Part shown: positions 18,584-27,221 of the stretch, piece by piece
Numbering within the stretch: the first letter of the stretch is position 1
Layout of the letters: every line of letters starts with the position of its first letter
NCBI GenBank assembly: GCA_947630955.1
Contig: CANRJK010000003.1
Location: forward strand, 1 to 40,072
Reading direction: 5' to 3'
Source: an uncultured Bacilli bacterium
GTDB taxonomy: Bacteria; Bacillota_I; Bacilli_A; RF39; UBA660
DNA length: 40,072 nucleotides
Notes under the pieces: model-generated
Databases searched by the model: none
What the model was told of the DNA's origin: nothing
Seen by the model: only the letters and a program-made list of their open reading frames with translations
Translations under genes and position numbers: made by a program

Positions 18584-19462
18584 ATGGTAACGGCAAGTTT
18601 AGTTAAAGAGTTAAGAGAAAAAACAGGTGCTGGAATGCTTGATTGTAAAAAAGCTTTAGAAGCAACTAATGCAGATATTGATGCTGCTATTGATTGGTTA
18701 AGAGAAAAAGGTATTTCCAAAGCAGCTAAAAAAGCAGATCGTATTGCAGCTGAAGGTGTAGCTGCCATTAAAATAGATGGTAATGTAGCTGCTATCGTTG
18801 AAGTTAATTCAGAAACTGATTTTGTAGCTAAGAATAAAGAATTTACTTCAATGGTTGATACAATTTTAGATTCTATTATTGCTAATGATGTTAAAACTTT
18901 AGATGATGTTTTGAACCTTCAAGTTGAAGGTGGAACTATAAATGACCTAATTATTAGTAAAACAGCTACTATTGGTGAAAAATTAAGTCTTCGTCGTTTT
19001 GAACGTGTTATTAAAGATGATGATGAAGCTTTTGGTGATTATATTCATATGGGTGGAAAGATTGCTGTTTTAACAGTTGTTAAAGGTGCTTCAAGTGAAG
19101 TAGCTAAAGATGTTTCAATGCACGCAGCTGCAATGCGTCCTACATATGTTAAATCAACTGATGTTCCAACTGAGGTTTTAGATAAAGAAAAAGAAATAAT
19201 GAAAGAACAACTTCTTAATGAAGGAAAACCAGCTGATCGTATTGAACAAATATTAGTTGGTAAAGTTAATAAATACTATGAAGAAGTATGTTTAGAAAAT
19301 CAAATCTTTGTTAAAGCTGAAAATAAGGAAACAGTAGCTAAGTTTGTTGCTAATAACGGTGGAACAATTTCAAAGATGATTAGATTTGAAGTTGGTGAAG
19401 GAATGCAAAAAAGAGAAGAAAACTTTGCTGAAGAAGTTGCTAAACAAATGAAAGCTAATTAA
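18584..19462 (+). CDS. tsf: Elongation factor Ts
   Basis: VKELREKTGAGMLDCKKALEAT; VEVNSETDFVAKN; MHAAAMRP. Confidence 0.98.
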   Translation: MVTASLVKELREKTGAGMLDCKKALEATNADIDAAIDWLREKGISKAAKKADRIAAEGVAAIKIDGNVAAIVEVNSETDFVAKNKEFTSMVDTILDSIIANDVKTLDDVLNLQVEGGTINDLIISKTATIGEKLSLRRFERVIKDDDEAFGDYIHMGGKIAVLTVVKGASSEVAKDVSMHAAAMRPTYVKSTDVPTEVLDKEKEIMKEQLLNEGKPADRIEQILVGKVNKYYEEVCLENQIFVKAENKETVAKFVANNGGTISKMIRFEVGEGMQKREENFAEEVAKQMKAN

Positions 19463-19464
19463 AT

Positions 19465-19491
19465 AGAATGGTTAAGTCCATTCTTTTTTTT
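19465..19491 (+). terminator. Rho-independent terminator after tsf
   Basis: AGAATGG-TTAAGT-CCATTCT-T7. Confidence 0.9.
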
Positions 19492-19606
19492 ATAAATAAT
19501 TGTATTTTGGTTATATTAACTATAGGAATTATATGAAAAATAGTGATAAAAAATATCTCATATGTGACATAATTAGAAAAAATTTTTTGTTTTTTGACAA
19601 AAATGG

Positions 19607-19636
19607 TTGCAAAAACAATAGGTTTTATTATATAAT
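19607..19636 (+). promoter_or_regulatory. Putative promoter of the secreted-protein array; long ~150-nt 5' UTR follows
   Basis: TTGCAA-N18-TATAAT; a second candidate extended -10 (TGGTATGAT) ends at 19657. Confidence 0.45.
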
Positions 19637-19791
19637 TCTTATAGGGTATGGTATGATATAGTGATATATTTAAATCGTAAGGTAATAACTTATGAAAATA
19701 TCCGGTTGTGAAAGAGGTGTTGAATGAGAAGTTAAAATTTTAATATGCTAGATTAGTATAGACTTTATTAAGATTATAGGTGGTGATATAG

Positions 19792-20415
19792 TTGCGAAAA
19801 CGAAGTATGTTATTTGGTATGATTGGTGTTTTATGTTCATTAGTTTTAGTTATGGGTGTTGTTTATGCAACGCTTAATACCGTTTTAAATATAAATTTCG
19901 GTAGCAGTTCGTCTTCAGCTGTTGTACAGAAAGGTTCAACTTGGGATATCAGTTTTCTTACAGGAGCCGATAATTTGACGATTACTAAGACTGGTGGGAA
20001 TGAGTCAACAACTGATGTTTACTGTAATGATGGCCCAAATATGAGTCAACCAACTATTACAGGAACAGAGATTAGTGGAATAAATATTCAACTAACAAAA
20101 AAAGGTGATCAATGCTCTTACGCTTTTAAAGTAAAGAACAATGGTACTTTGAAAGCTAAGTTAAATGCTATTTCATTAACTAAACCTAATACAGCTTGTA
20201 CTACACCTAGTGTTAGTAGTATGGTATGTGGTAACATAACATATTCATTAAAATATGACAGTGCTTCTGGAACAGCACTTACAGCATCTGATACATTAGA
20301 TAATGGTATTACGAAAACAATCGTTTTAACAGCTGCATATACTGGGAGTGCAACTGTTAGTAGTGATATTGCTTATAATGGATTTGGTGCTACTTTAAAT
20401 TATATTCAAAATTAA
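19792..20415 (+). CDS. Secreted surface protein, TasA/camelysin-like leader, paralog 1 (divergent)
   Basis: Leader ...LVLVMGVVYATLNTVLNINFGSSSSSAVVQKGSTWDISF; TTG start after GGTGGTGA; shared motif GDQCSYAFKVKNNGTLKAKLNAISLTKP. Confidence 0.8.
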   Translation: MRKRSMLFGMIGVLCSLVLVMGVVYATLNTVLNINFGSSSSSAVVQKGSTWDISFLTGADNLTITKTGGNESTTDVYCNDGPNMSQPTITGTEISGINIQLTKKGDQCSYAFKVKNNGTLKAKLNAISLTKPNTACTTPSVSSMVCGNITYSLKYDSASGTALTASDTLDNGITKTIVLTAAYTGSATVSSDIAYNGFGATLNYIQN

Positions 20416-20433
20416 AAGGAAGGAAATGATAAA

Positions 20434-21027
20434 ATGAAAAATAAGAAAACTTTAACTTTAGTAGTAGTAGCTTTAGTAGCTGTAGTTGTTGGATTAACAA
20501 TTGTTTATGCAACATTAAGCACTAATTTATCAATTACATTTGGTTCAAGTGCTGACGATGCAATTACACAAAAAAGCGCTACATGGGATGTAAAATTTGA
20601 TGCAACACAATCAACTGTAACAGGAACAGCAGCTGGTTATAGTGGAGTAAAATGTGGAGACGCTACAGTAACTGATTTAGGTGTTACAATTGGAAAAACT
20701 GAATTTTATACACAAGGAGATTCTTGTACATGGAGTAATATAACTATTAAAAATGGTGGTACATTAAATGCTAAATTAAATAGTTTTACATGGACACAAC
20801 CAACAGGAGGAGAATGCTCAGGTAGTACAAATGGTACTTATGTATGTGGACCTATTACTTACAAAATCTTAGATGCTTCAACAAGTTCTGAATTAGCAGT
20901 TAATAAAACACTTGATAACCAAAAAGATATAAAAGTTAATGTTAAAGCTGAATTAACTCAAGCAAACAGTGGTTCAGATATATCACAATATGGTGGTAAA
21001 GTGCAACTTAACTGGATACAAAATTAA
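20434..21027 (+). CDS. Secreted surface protein, TasA/camelysin-like leader, paralog 2
   Basis: GLTIVYATLSTNLSITFGSSADDAITQKSATWDVKF...GDSCTW...KLNSFTWTQP...VCGPITY...GGKVQLNWIQN. Confidence 0.85.
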   Translation: MKNKKTLTLVVVALVAVVVGLTIVYATLSTNLSITFGSSADDAITQKSATWDVKFDATQSTVTGTAAGYSGVKCGDATVTDLGVTIGKTEFYTQGDSCTWSNITIKNGGTLNAKLNSFTWTQPTGGECSGSTNGTYVCGPITYKILDASTSSELAVNKTLDNQKDIKVNVKAELTQANSGSDISQYGGKVQLNWIQN

Positions 21028-21054
21028 TTTTTGAAACTTTAAGGAGAACTTAAA

Positions 21055-21645
21055 ATGAATAATAGAAAAAAATTAACAACTATTTTATCAGTGTTAATTG
21101 TTGCTGTTTTTTGCTTAACGGTTGTTTTTGCAGCATTAGGACAAAATTTAATTTCTACTTTCGGTAGTGGATCATCTGCAGCTATTGTTCAAAAAGGAGC
21201 AAGCTGGAATGTAGGTTTTGAAACAGCTAGTTCTGTAACTGCGACAAAGACAGGATATAGTGGCGTTACTTGTGGTAACGCTACTGTATCAGCTACCGCT
21301 GTAACTATTCCAAGTGTCGCTTTATATACACCAGGTGATTCATGTACTTGGAACGTAACAATAAAAAATACAGGTGGTTTAAAAGCAAAATTAAAAAGCT
21401 TTACATGGACGCAACCAACTGGTGCGACATGTACAAGTAGTAGTACTGGAACTTATGTATGTGGTAATGTTACTTATTCTGTTTTAAAAGGTGATGCTGT
21501 TCTTGCTGTTGGTGAACAACTTCCGGCTTCAACGGGTAGTGTTGCTGTTAAAATAAAAGTAGAAATACCTTCAAATAAGTCAATCAGTTCAAGTGATGTG
21601 ACACATTATAATGGTAAAGTGCAACTAAATTGGGAACAAGATTAG
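21055..21645 (+). CDS. Secreted surface protein, TasA/camelysin-like leader, paralog 3
   Basis: VVFAALGQNLISTFGSGSSAAIVQKGASWNVGF...GDSCTWNVTIKN...SFTWTQP...GKVQLNWEQD. Confidence 0.85.
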   Translation: MNNRKKLTTILSVLIVAVFCLTVVFAALGQNLISTFGSGSSAAIVQKGASWNVGFETASSVTATKTGYSGVTCGNATVSATAVTIPSVALYTPGDSCTWNVTIKNTGGLKAKLKSFTWTQPTGATCTSSSTGTYVCGNVTYSVLKGDAVLAVGEQLPASTGSVAVKIKVEIPSNKSISSSDVTHYNGKVQLNWEQD

Positions 21646-21667
21646 TAAAAATATAAGGAGGACTTGT

Positions 21668-22255
21668 ATGAAAAACCAAAAAAATTTAACAATTGCTTTA
21701 ACAGTGTTGATTGCTGTTGTTGGTTTAACAATCGTTTATGCAGCTTTGAGCCAAAACTTATCAATTACTTTTGGTAGCAGTGCATCTTCAGCTGTTGTAC
21801 AGAAAGGCTCAACTTGGGATATTGGGTTTGATACAGAAACTGCAACAGTAAATGGAACAAAGACTGGATATAGTTTAGCTACTTGTGGTACTGCAAGTGT
21901 TACTAAAGAGGGTGTTACAATATCTTCAGCAACTTTATACACACCAGGCGATTCATGTACTTGGAATGTTAAAGTTAAAAATAATGGTAATTTAAATGCT
22001 AAATTAAATAGTTTTACATGGACACAACCACAAGGTGGAACTTGTGATGAAAGTAGTAATAATACTTATACTTGTGGTAATATTAAATATAGTGTTTTAA
22101 AAGGTACTGCTGCACTAGCTGCTAATGAAAAATTAACTGGTGGTGCAAGTGTTGATCTTACTATTAAAGTTGAAATTCCAGCAGATAAAAATCTTTCTGG
22201 TACTGATGTATCTCAATATAATGGTAAGGTACAACTTAACTGGGTACAAGATTAA
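21668..22255 (+). CDS. Secreted surface protein, TasA/camelysin-like leader, paralog 4
   Basis: GLTIVYAALSQNLSITFGSSASSAVVQKGSTWDIGF...GDSCTWNVKVKNNGNLNAKLNSFTWTQP...GKVQLNWVQD. Confidence 0.85.
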   Translation: MKNQKNLTIALTVLIAVVGLTIVYAALSQNLSITFGSSASSAVVQKGSTWDIGFDTETATVNGTKTGYSLATCGTASVTKEGVTISSATLYTPGDSCTWNVKVKNNGNLNAKLNSFTWTQPQGGTCDESSNNTYTCGNIKYSVLKGTAALAANEKLTGGASVDLTIKVEIPADKNLSGTDVSQYNGKVQLNWVQD

Positions 22256-22277
22256 TAAAAGTATATAGGAGGATATA

Positions 22278-22874
22278 ATGAAAAACAAAGATAAAAAGAA
22301 TTTAACTATTGTTGCTGTAACATTAGTTGTTGCTGTTTTAGGCTTAACTATTGTTTTCGCAACATTAAGTACAAACTTATCAATTACTTTTGGTTCTGAT
22401 TCTGATAATGCAATCACTCAAAAGGGTGCTCAATGGAAAATTGCTTTCGATACAACTAGTCCAACAGTAGATGGTACAAAATCAGGATATAGTGCTGTAA
22501 CTTGTGGTACTGCAAATGTTACTGAAGAAGGAGTTACATTGTCTTCAGTAGCTTTATATACACCAGGTGATTCATGTACTTATAGTGTTAAAGTTAAAAA
22601 CGATGGTGACTTAAACGCTAAATTAAATAGTTTTACATGGACAAAACCAGAAGGTGGTGCATCATGTACTGAAAGTACTACTAACACTTATAAATGTGGT
22701 GATATAACTTATAGTGTTTTAAAAGCTGGTTCTGCACTTGAAACTAATGAAAAATTAGCATCTAAAGGTAGTGTTGACCTTACTATTAAGGTTTCTTATG
22801 ATGGTGCTAGTGTTAGTGCAAAAGAAGTAAAACGATATAATGGTAAAGTACAACTTAACTGGGTACAAGATTAG
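22278..22874 (+). CDS. Secreted surface protein, TasA/camelysin-like leader, paralog 5
   Basis: GLTIVFATLSTNLSITFGSDSDNAITQKGAQWKIAF...GDSCTYSVKVKNDGDLNAKLNSFTWTKP...GKVQLNWVQD. Confidence 0.85.
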   Translation: MKNKDKKNLTIVAVTLVVAVLGLTIVFATLSTNLSITFGSDSDNAITQKGAQWKIAFDTTSPTVDGTKSGYSAVTCGTANVTEEGVTLSSVALYTPGDSCTYSVKVKNDGDLNAKLNSFTWTKPEGGASCTESTTNTYKCGDITYSVLKAGSALETNEKLASKGSVDLTIKVSYDGASVSAKEVKRYNGKVQLNWVQD

Positions 22875-22919
22875 TTTGAATTATTTATTATTTAATAGGA
22901 ATGAAAAAAGGGTGAAGTT

Positions 22920-24065
22920 ATGAAAAAAGAGTCACAACGTATTTTATTAGTAGAAATTTTGCTTATTTTGGTTTCTTTTGTTCAATTTTTCATCATAAGA
23001 AGATTTTCTCTTTGGATTTATTTAATTCCTATTTTAGCTATTGCAATTTTTAGTTATTTCTTTATTGGCTTGCCAAAACGAGCTGAAAGAGGGTCAAAAG
23101 ATGTTTTGTTAGTACTAATAATTGGATGTATTAGTTACTATCTTCTCATTTATTTTATTGGATTTTTTTCTGGCTTTTTGATTACTGGTTACGGACATAC
23201 CCCTTTAACACTTTTTCAGAATATTTTTCCACACTTGGTATTTATTATACTTATTGAGTATATTAGATCGATGGTGGTTAAGAAAGGAAAGTTTGATAAA
23301 AAGATTATAATTTTATCAGTATTTGCTTTCTTCTGTGTTGATGTGGCCCTTAAATTTTCTCTATTGCAGGTTGATTCTAGAGAAGCGGTATTAAAGGTTA
23401 TTCTTAATGCCATAATTCCAACTTTGATAAAAACAGCTTTACTTACTTATATAACATATACTACTGAAGCTAAAAATAGTATTGTTTATCACTGTTTGAT
23501 GGAGCTTCCCGTTTATATTATCCCTATATTCCCAGATTTAGGTGATTATATTTCCAATATTTTCTTAATCGTACAGCCAATGCTGATGATAGTATTTATC
23601 TATAAGATTTTATATGATAAAAGAGAAAAAATTGAAAATAGTAGGCGGACGGTTAAATTCAATAAATATCAAAGAATTTTACAAGCATTTTTAGTTTTAT
23701 TACTTGTCGTAGTTGTTGTCTTAGTAAGTGGAGTTGGACGTTATGTTGCTTTAGCGATTGGTTCAGAATCGATGACAGGTACAATCGATAAAGGTGATGT
23801 TATTGTTATCGATAAAAAAGATAAAAATTATAAAGTAGGAGCAATAATTGCTTTTGAATATGATGGTCGTGTCTTAGTACATAGAATTATGGAAATAAAC
23901 GAAACTGAAAAAGAAGTTAGTTATCAGACTAAAGGTGATTACAACAAAGATAAAGATGCATGGGTAGTTAAACCAGAGACAATTATTGGCGTAGTAAAGT
24001 TTAGATTATGGGGGATTGGTTGGCCAACAGTCAAATTAAGTGAATGGATGGAAGGTGATCGATAA
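22920..24065 (+). CDS. ER-type (S26B, SipW-like) type I signal peptidase with N-terminal polytopic membrane region
   Basis: Catalytic Ser box GSESMTGTIDKGDVIVID; His-type box VLVHRIMEI instead of the Lys dyad; QTKGDYNKDKDAWVVKPETIIGVV; ~240 aa hydrophobic N-terminus. Confidence 0.88.
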   Translation: MKKESQRILLVEILLILVSFVQFFIIRRFSLWIYLIPILAIAIFSYFFIGLPKRAERGSKDVLLVLIIGCISYYLLIYFIGFFSGFLITGYGHTPLTLFQNIFPHLVFIILIEYIRSMVVKKGKFDKKIIILSVFAFFCVDVALKFSLLQVDSREAVLKVILNAIIPTLIKTALLTYITYTTEAKNSIVYHCLMELPVYIIPIFPDLGDYISNIFLIVQPMLMIVFIYKILYDKREKIENSRRTVKFNKYQRILQAFLVLLLVVVVVLVSGVGRYVALAIGSESMTGTIDKGDVIVIDKKDKNYKVGAIIAFEYDGRVLVHRIMEINETEKEVSYQTKGDYNKDKDAWVVKPETIIGVVKFRLWGIGWPTVKLSEWMEGDR

Positions 24066-24066
24066 A

Positions 24067-25467
24067 ATGAATGAAGATGGAAAAAAAGGTAATTTAGATT
24101 CAGATAAAATCTCTTCTATTAGTGATATTATAGATTTTGATTTAGATGATGAATCTTTAGATGATGAATTGATAAGCAAAGATTCAATTACAAAACCACT
24201 TACTTCCACTGATGATACTTTTAATAAAGAAAAGTTGGGTTCTACTCTTAAAAGGGAAGAATCAGCTAATCCTAAAAGTGTTAGCAAATCTCACTCGCCA
24301 ATAGATCAAAGTAGTTCAGTAAAAAACACCAGTAAAAGTAGTACACAAGGTTCTATTTTAGATGCTGTTAAAGAAGAACAAAAGAAGAATCAGTCACCTG
24401 ATGAAAATACTCATAAGGAACCTACTTATTCTAATAAAAAATCACTTATTAGAGCTCATATAAGTTTTGGAACAAGATTATTCTTTATGATGCTTGGTAT
24501 TATTATCTTCATCGTAGTAGCTGGTTTATCTATTTATGAGGCTTTTCGCTATGACCATAGTGAAACAGTTATCTATAATGAATCAGCAAATATTAATTAT
24601 CAAGTATGTTTAGGTAAAAATGATTTCTATGATGTTTCTTGTCTAGAAGAAGGTATGGAATATATTTCAATGATTACTAATCGTATTCCTATTGAATTCC
24701 AATACACTTCAAGTTATAGCAAGGAAATGGAATATAACTATGAATATTATGTTTCTGGTAAGTTAAAGATTTATGATCGTGATGATCCATCTAAAATTTT
24801 GTATAAAAGAACTGATGTTTTAGTTGATAATAAGCCTTTAAAAGGTAAAGGAAGTGCGATTGATTTATCAACTAAAGTAGATTTAGATTATAAGAAATAT
24901 AATGATTATGTTAATACTTATAAGAGTAAATATTTACTTAGTTCTGATGGTGTTATCGAAGTTTCTCTATATTTGAAAGGTGAAAATGAAACTAAGAGTG
25001 TAGCTACCATTTCTATACCATTATCTCAACAAACTTATGGTATAACAAAAGATACCGTAAATTCTGACGATCAAATGATGCTTGTTCGTGTTGGAAAATG
25101 GAATGAGACAAACTATGTTTGTATGGGAATTGGAATTCTTAGTCTATTGATATGTATTTTGATTTTTGTTCAAATGTTTGGTTTAATTAACAAAGGATCA
25201 GGAAGAAAAAGTAAATATCTTCAAACCTTAAATAAAATTTTAAGAGAATATGACCGTGTTATTGTTGTAGCTAAGACACCAGTTGAAGCTGATGACAGTA
25301 AAACAGTAATCCGCGTTGATTCTTTTGAAGAATTATTGGATGCTAGAGATAGTTTAGAAAAACCAATTATTTATTCAAAAATAAATGATGTTAAATCTGA
25401 ATTTACAGTAGAAGATAATGACAGAATATTTAAATATGTCATGAAAGAAGCAGATTATATAAATTAA
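24067..25467 (+). CDS. Two-TM membrane protein with extracytoplasmic domain, possibly DUF5305-like
   Basis: Acidic/Ser-rich N-terminus, TM TRLFFMMLGIIIFIVVAGLSIYEAF, extracellular region, TM ICMGIGILSLLICILIFVQMF, C-term VDSFEELLDARDSLEKPIIYS; ATG at 24067 preferred over 24040. Confidence 0.7.
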   Translation: MNEDGKKGNLDSDKISSISDIIDFDLDDESLDDELISKDSITKPLTSTDDTFNKEKLGSTLKREESANPKSVSKSHSPIDQSSSVKNTSKSSTQGSILDAVKEEQKKNQSPDENTHKEPTYSNKKSLIRAHISFGTRLFFMMLGIIIFIVVAGLSIYEAFRYDHSETVIYNESANINYQVCLGKNDFYDVSCLEEGMEYISMITNRIPIEFQYTSSYSKEMEYNYEYYVSGKLKIYDRDDPSKILYKRTDVLVDNKPLKGKGSAIDLSTKVDLDYKKYNDYVNTYKSKYLLSSDGVIEVSLYLKGENETKSVATISIPLSQQTYGITKDTVNSDDQMMLVRVGKWNETNYVCMGIGILSLLICILIFVQMFGLINKGSGRKSKYLQTLNKILREYDRVIVVAKTPVEADDSKTVIRVDSFEELLDARDSLEKPIIYSKINDVKSEFTVEDNDRIFKYVMKEADYIN

Positions 25468-25480
25468 TAATTGCAAAAAG

Positions 25481-25509
25481 AAAAATCCTTTTAAAGGGAT
25501 TTTTTTTTT
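25481..25509. terminator. Bidirectional terminator
   Basis: AAAAATCC / GGATTTTT with T run; lies between convergent genes. Confidence 0.8.
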
Positions 25510-26098
25510 ACTTTTTTTCTTTAATTAATATATCTTTTAAAACATTAAATGATAAAAGATAGGGTTCTAATTGCTTTATTACTTTATCATCTTTAGGTAT
25601 TTCGATAAGGTAGGTAATAACACTTTCATATTTTTTATTTTTAATTTTATAATCTTTTAATAAGTAATCTATTTTTTTTAAATTATCGTAGGTAAATTTA
25701 ATTTCGATTTCTTTTCCATCAATAAGATAGATAATATCTGCTTTGTCTAAACACTGCATTACACTGTCAAAGTAGGCTCTAACAAGTCCATTAGCGCCTA
25801 ATTTTATCCCACCGAAGTATCTTGTAACAATCGCTAAGACATGGTCTAATTCATTAATTTCAAGCGCTTTTAAGATAGGAAAGCCTGCTGTTTTGCTTGG
25901 TTCTTTATCATCACTAGCTTTTTTATATTCATCATAGATATAAGCATAACAGTTATGAGTAGCGTCCTTATAATCATTTTTAGTTTTATCAATGATTATT
26001 TTTATTTCGTCTATACTATTAATAGGATATAGGTGACAAATAAATTTAGAATTTTTTATTATCAATTCACTTGTCACTATTTTGTCTATTGATTTCAT
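25508..26098 (-). CDS. yigZ: YigZ/IMPACT (UPF0029) family protein
   Basis: SKFICHLYPI; THNCYAYIY; DDKEPSKTAGFPILKAL; VTRYFGGIKLGANGLVRAY. Confidence 0.93.
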   Translation of the reverse strand: MKSIDKIVTSELIIKNSKFICHLYPINSIDEIKIIIDKTKNDYKDATHNCYAYIYDEYKKASDDKEPSKTAGFPILKALEINELDHVLAIVTRYFGGIKLGANGLVRAYFDSVMQCLDKADIIYLIDGKEIEIKFTYDNLKKIDYLLKDYKIKNKKYESVITYLIEIPKDDKVIKQLEPYLLSFNVLKDILIKEKK

Positions 26099-26172
26099 GT
26101 TATCACCACGTAAATTATAACTTATTCTTCTTCTTTTTTCAATTATATGGTAAAATTGAGTTGTGATGAATT

Positions 26173-27210
26173 ATGGTTGAAGAATTAAATACTTATTTAA
26201 ATAAATTAGTTAATAGTGGCGTTTTTCCAGGATGTAATTATGGTATTATAGTAAATGATGAAATTTTTTTTGGTAGTGTTGGTTATAAATCGTTAATACC
26301 AAAAAAGGCCAAAAATGATGTCGATAATCTATATGATATAGCTAGTTTATCAAAATTATTAGTTACTAATGTATTAATAACTTTTCTACTTCGTGATGAG
26401 AAAATAAAATTAGATGATTATGTTTACAAATATATTCCAGATTTTAAATATGATGATGTTAAAATAATTCATTTATTAACCCATTCATCAGGTATAAACC
26501 CAGCTTTTAATAAGTTTAATTTAAAAGATAAGGAAGAATTTATAAATAATACCAAGAAAGTTTTTGAAGCTGGTAGTAATGTTTATTATACGGATATTAA
26601 TTTTATTTTACTAGGTTTTATTATTGAAAAAATTTATCAAAAGCCATTAGATGTTTTAGCGCAAGATTTGATTTTTAAGCCTTTAGGTATGAATGATACC
26701 TCATATAATCCCAAAGATAAAAAAAGATGTGTTCCAATGGAATTAACATCTGATCGTGGTTTAGTATGTGGCTTTGTTCATGATGAAAAAGCATATTTTT
26801 TAAATGGTGTAGCTGGTAATGCAGGTGTTTTTAGTACAGTTAAAGATTTAAGTCATTTTGCGCAAATGATTTTAGATGATGGTTATTATAATCATCAACC
26901 ATTTCTTGATTTATCGCTCATTGATATGTGGTTTAAACCTTTATTTATTAATGAAGATGGTCTAAGAAGAACCCCAGGTTGGATTTATGGTAAAAGTAGT
27001 CCACTATGTAGAGATTATTGTAGTGATGATACAATTATTCATACTGGTTTTCCAGGTCATCATCTTTTAATTGACCGTGGTAATAATCTAGCAATTATCT
27101 TTTTATCTAATAGTATTCATCCATCTAGAATGAATGAAAAATTAGTTATTAGTAGAGAAAAAATAAATAAAAAAATATATGATTTATTAAGAAAATATGA
27201 CAAAATATAG
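26173..27210 (+). CDS. Serine hydrolase, class C beta-lactamase/S12 family
   Basis: SLSK (SxxK), YTD-N region, LLTHSSGI, HTGFPGHHLLID. Confidence 0.9.
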   Translation: MVEELNTYLNKLVNSGVFPGCNYGIIVNDEIFFGSVGYKSLIPKKAKNDVDNLYDIASLSKLLVTNVLITFLLRDEKIKLDDYVYKYIPDFKYDDVKIIHLLTHSSGINPAFNKFNLKDKEEFINNTKKVFEAGSNVYYTDINFILLGFIIEKIYQKPLDVLAQDLIFKPLGMNDTSYNPKDKKRCVPMELTSDRGLVCGFVHDEKAYFLNGVAGNAGVFSTVKDLSHFAQMILDDGYYNHQPFLDLSLIDMWFKPLFINEDGLRRTPGWIYGKSSPLCRDYCSDDTIIHTGFPGHHLLIDRGNNLAIIFLSNSIHPSRMNEKLVISREKINKKIYDLLRKYDKI

Positions 27211-27221
27211 TAGGTGAGTTT

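Noticed and set aside
19792-22874. Regularly spaced similar units considered as CRISPR or phage-like repeat array
   Set aside because: Units are ~600-bp protein-coding paralogs with RBSs, not short direct repeats with spacers.
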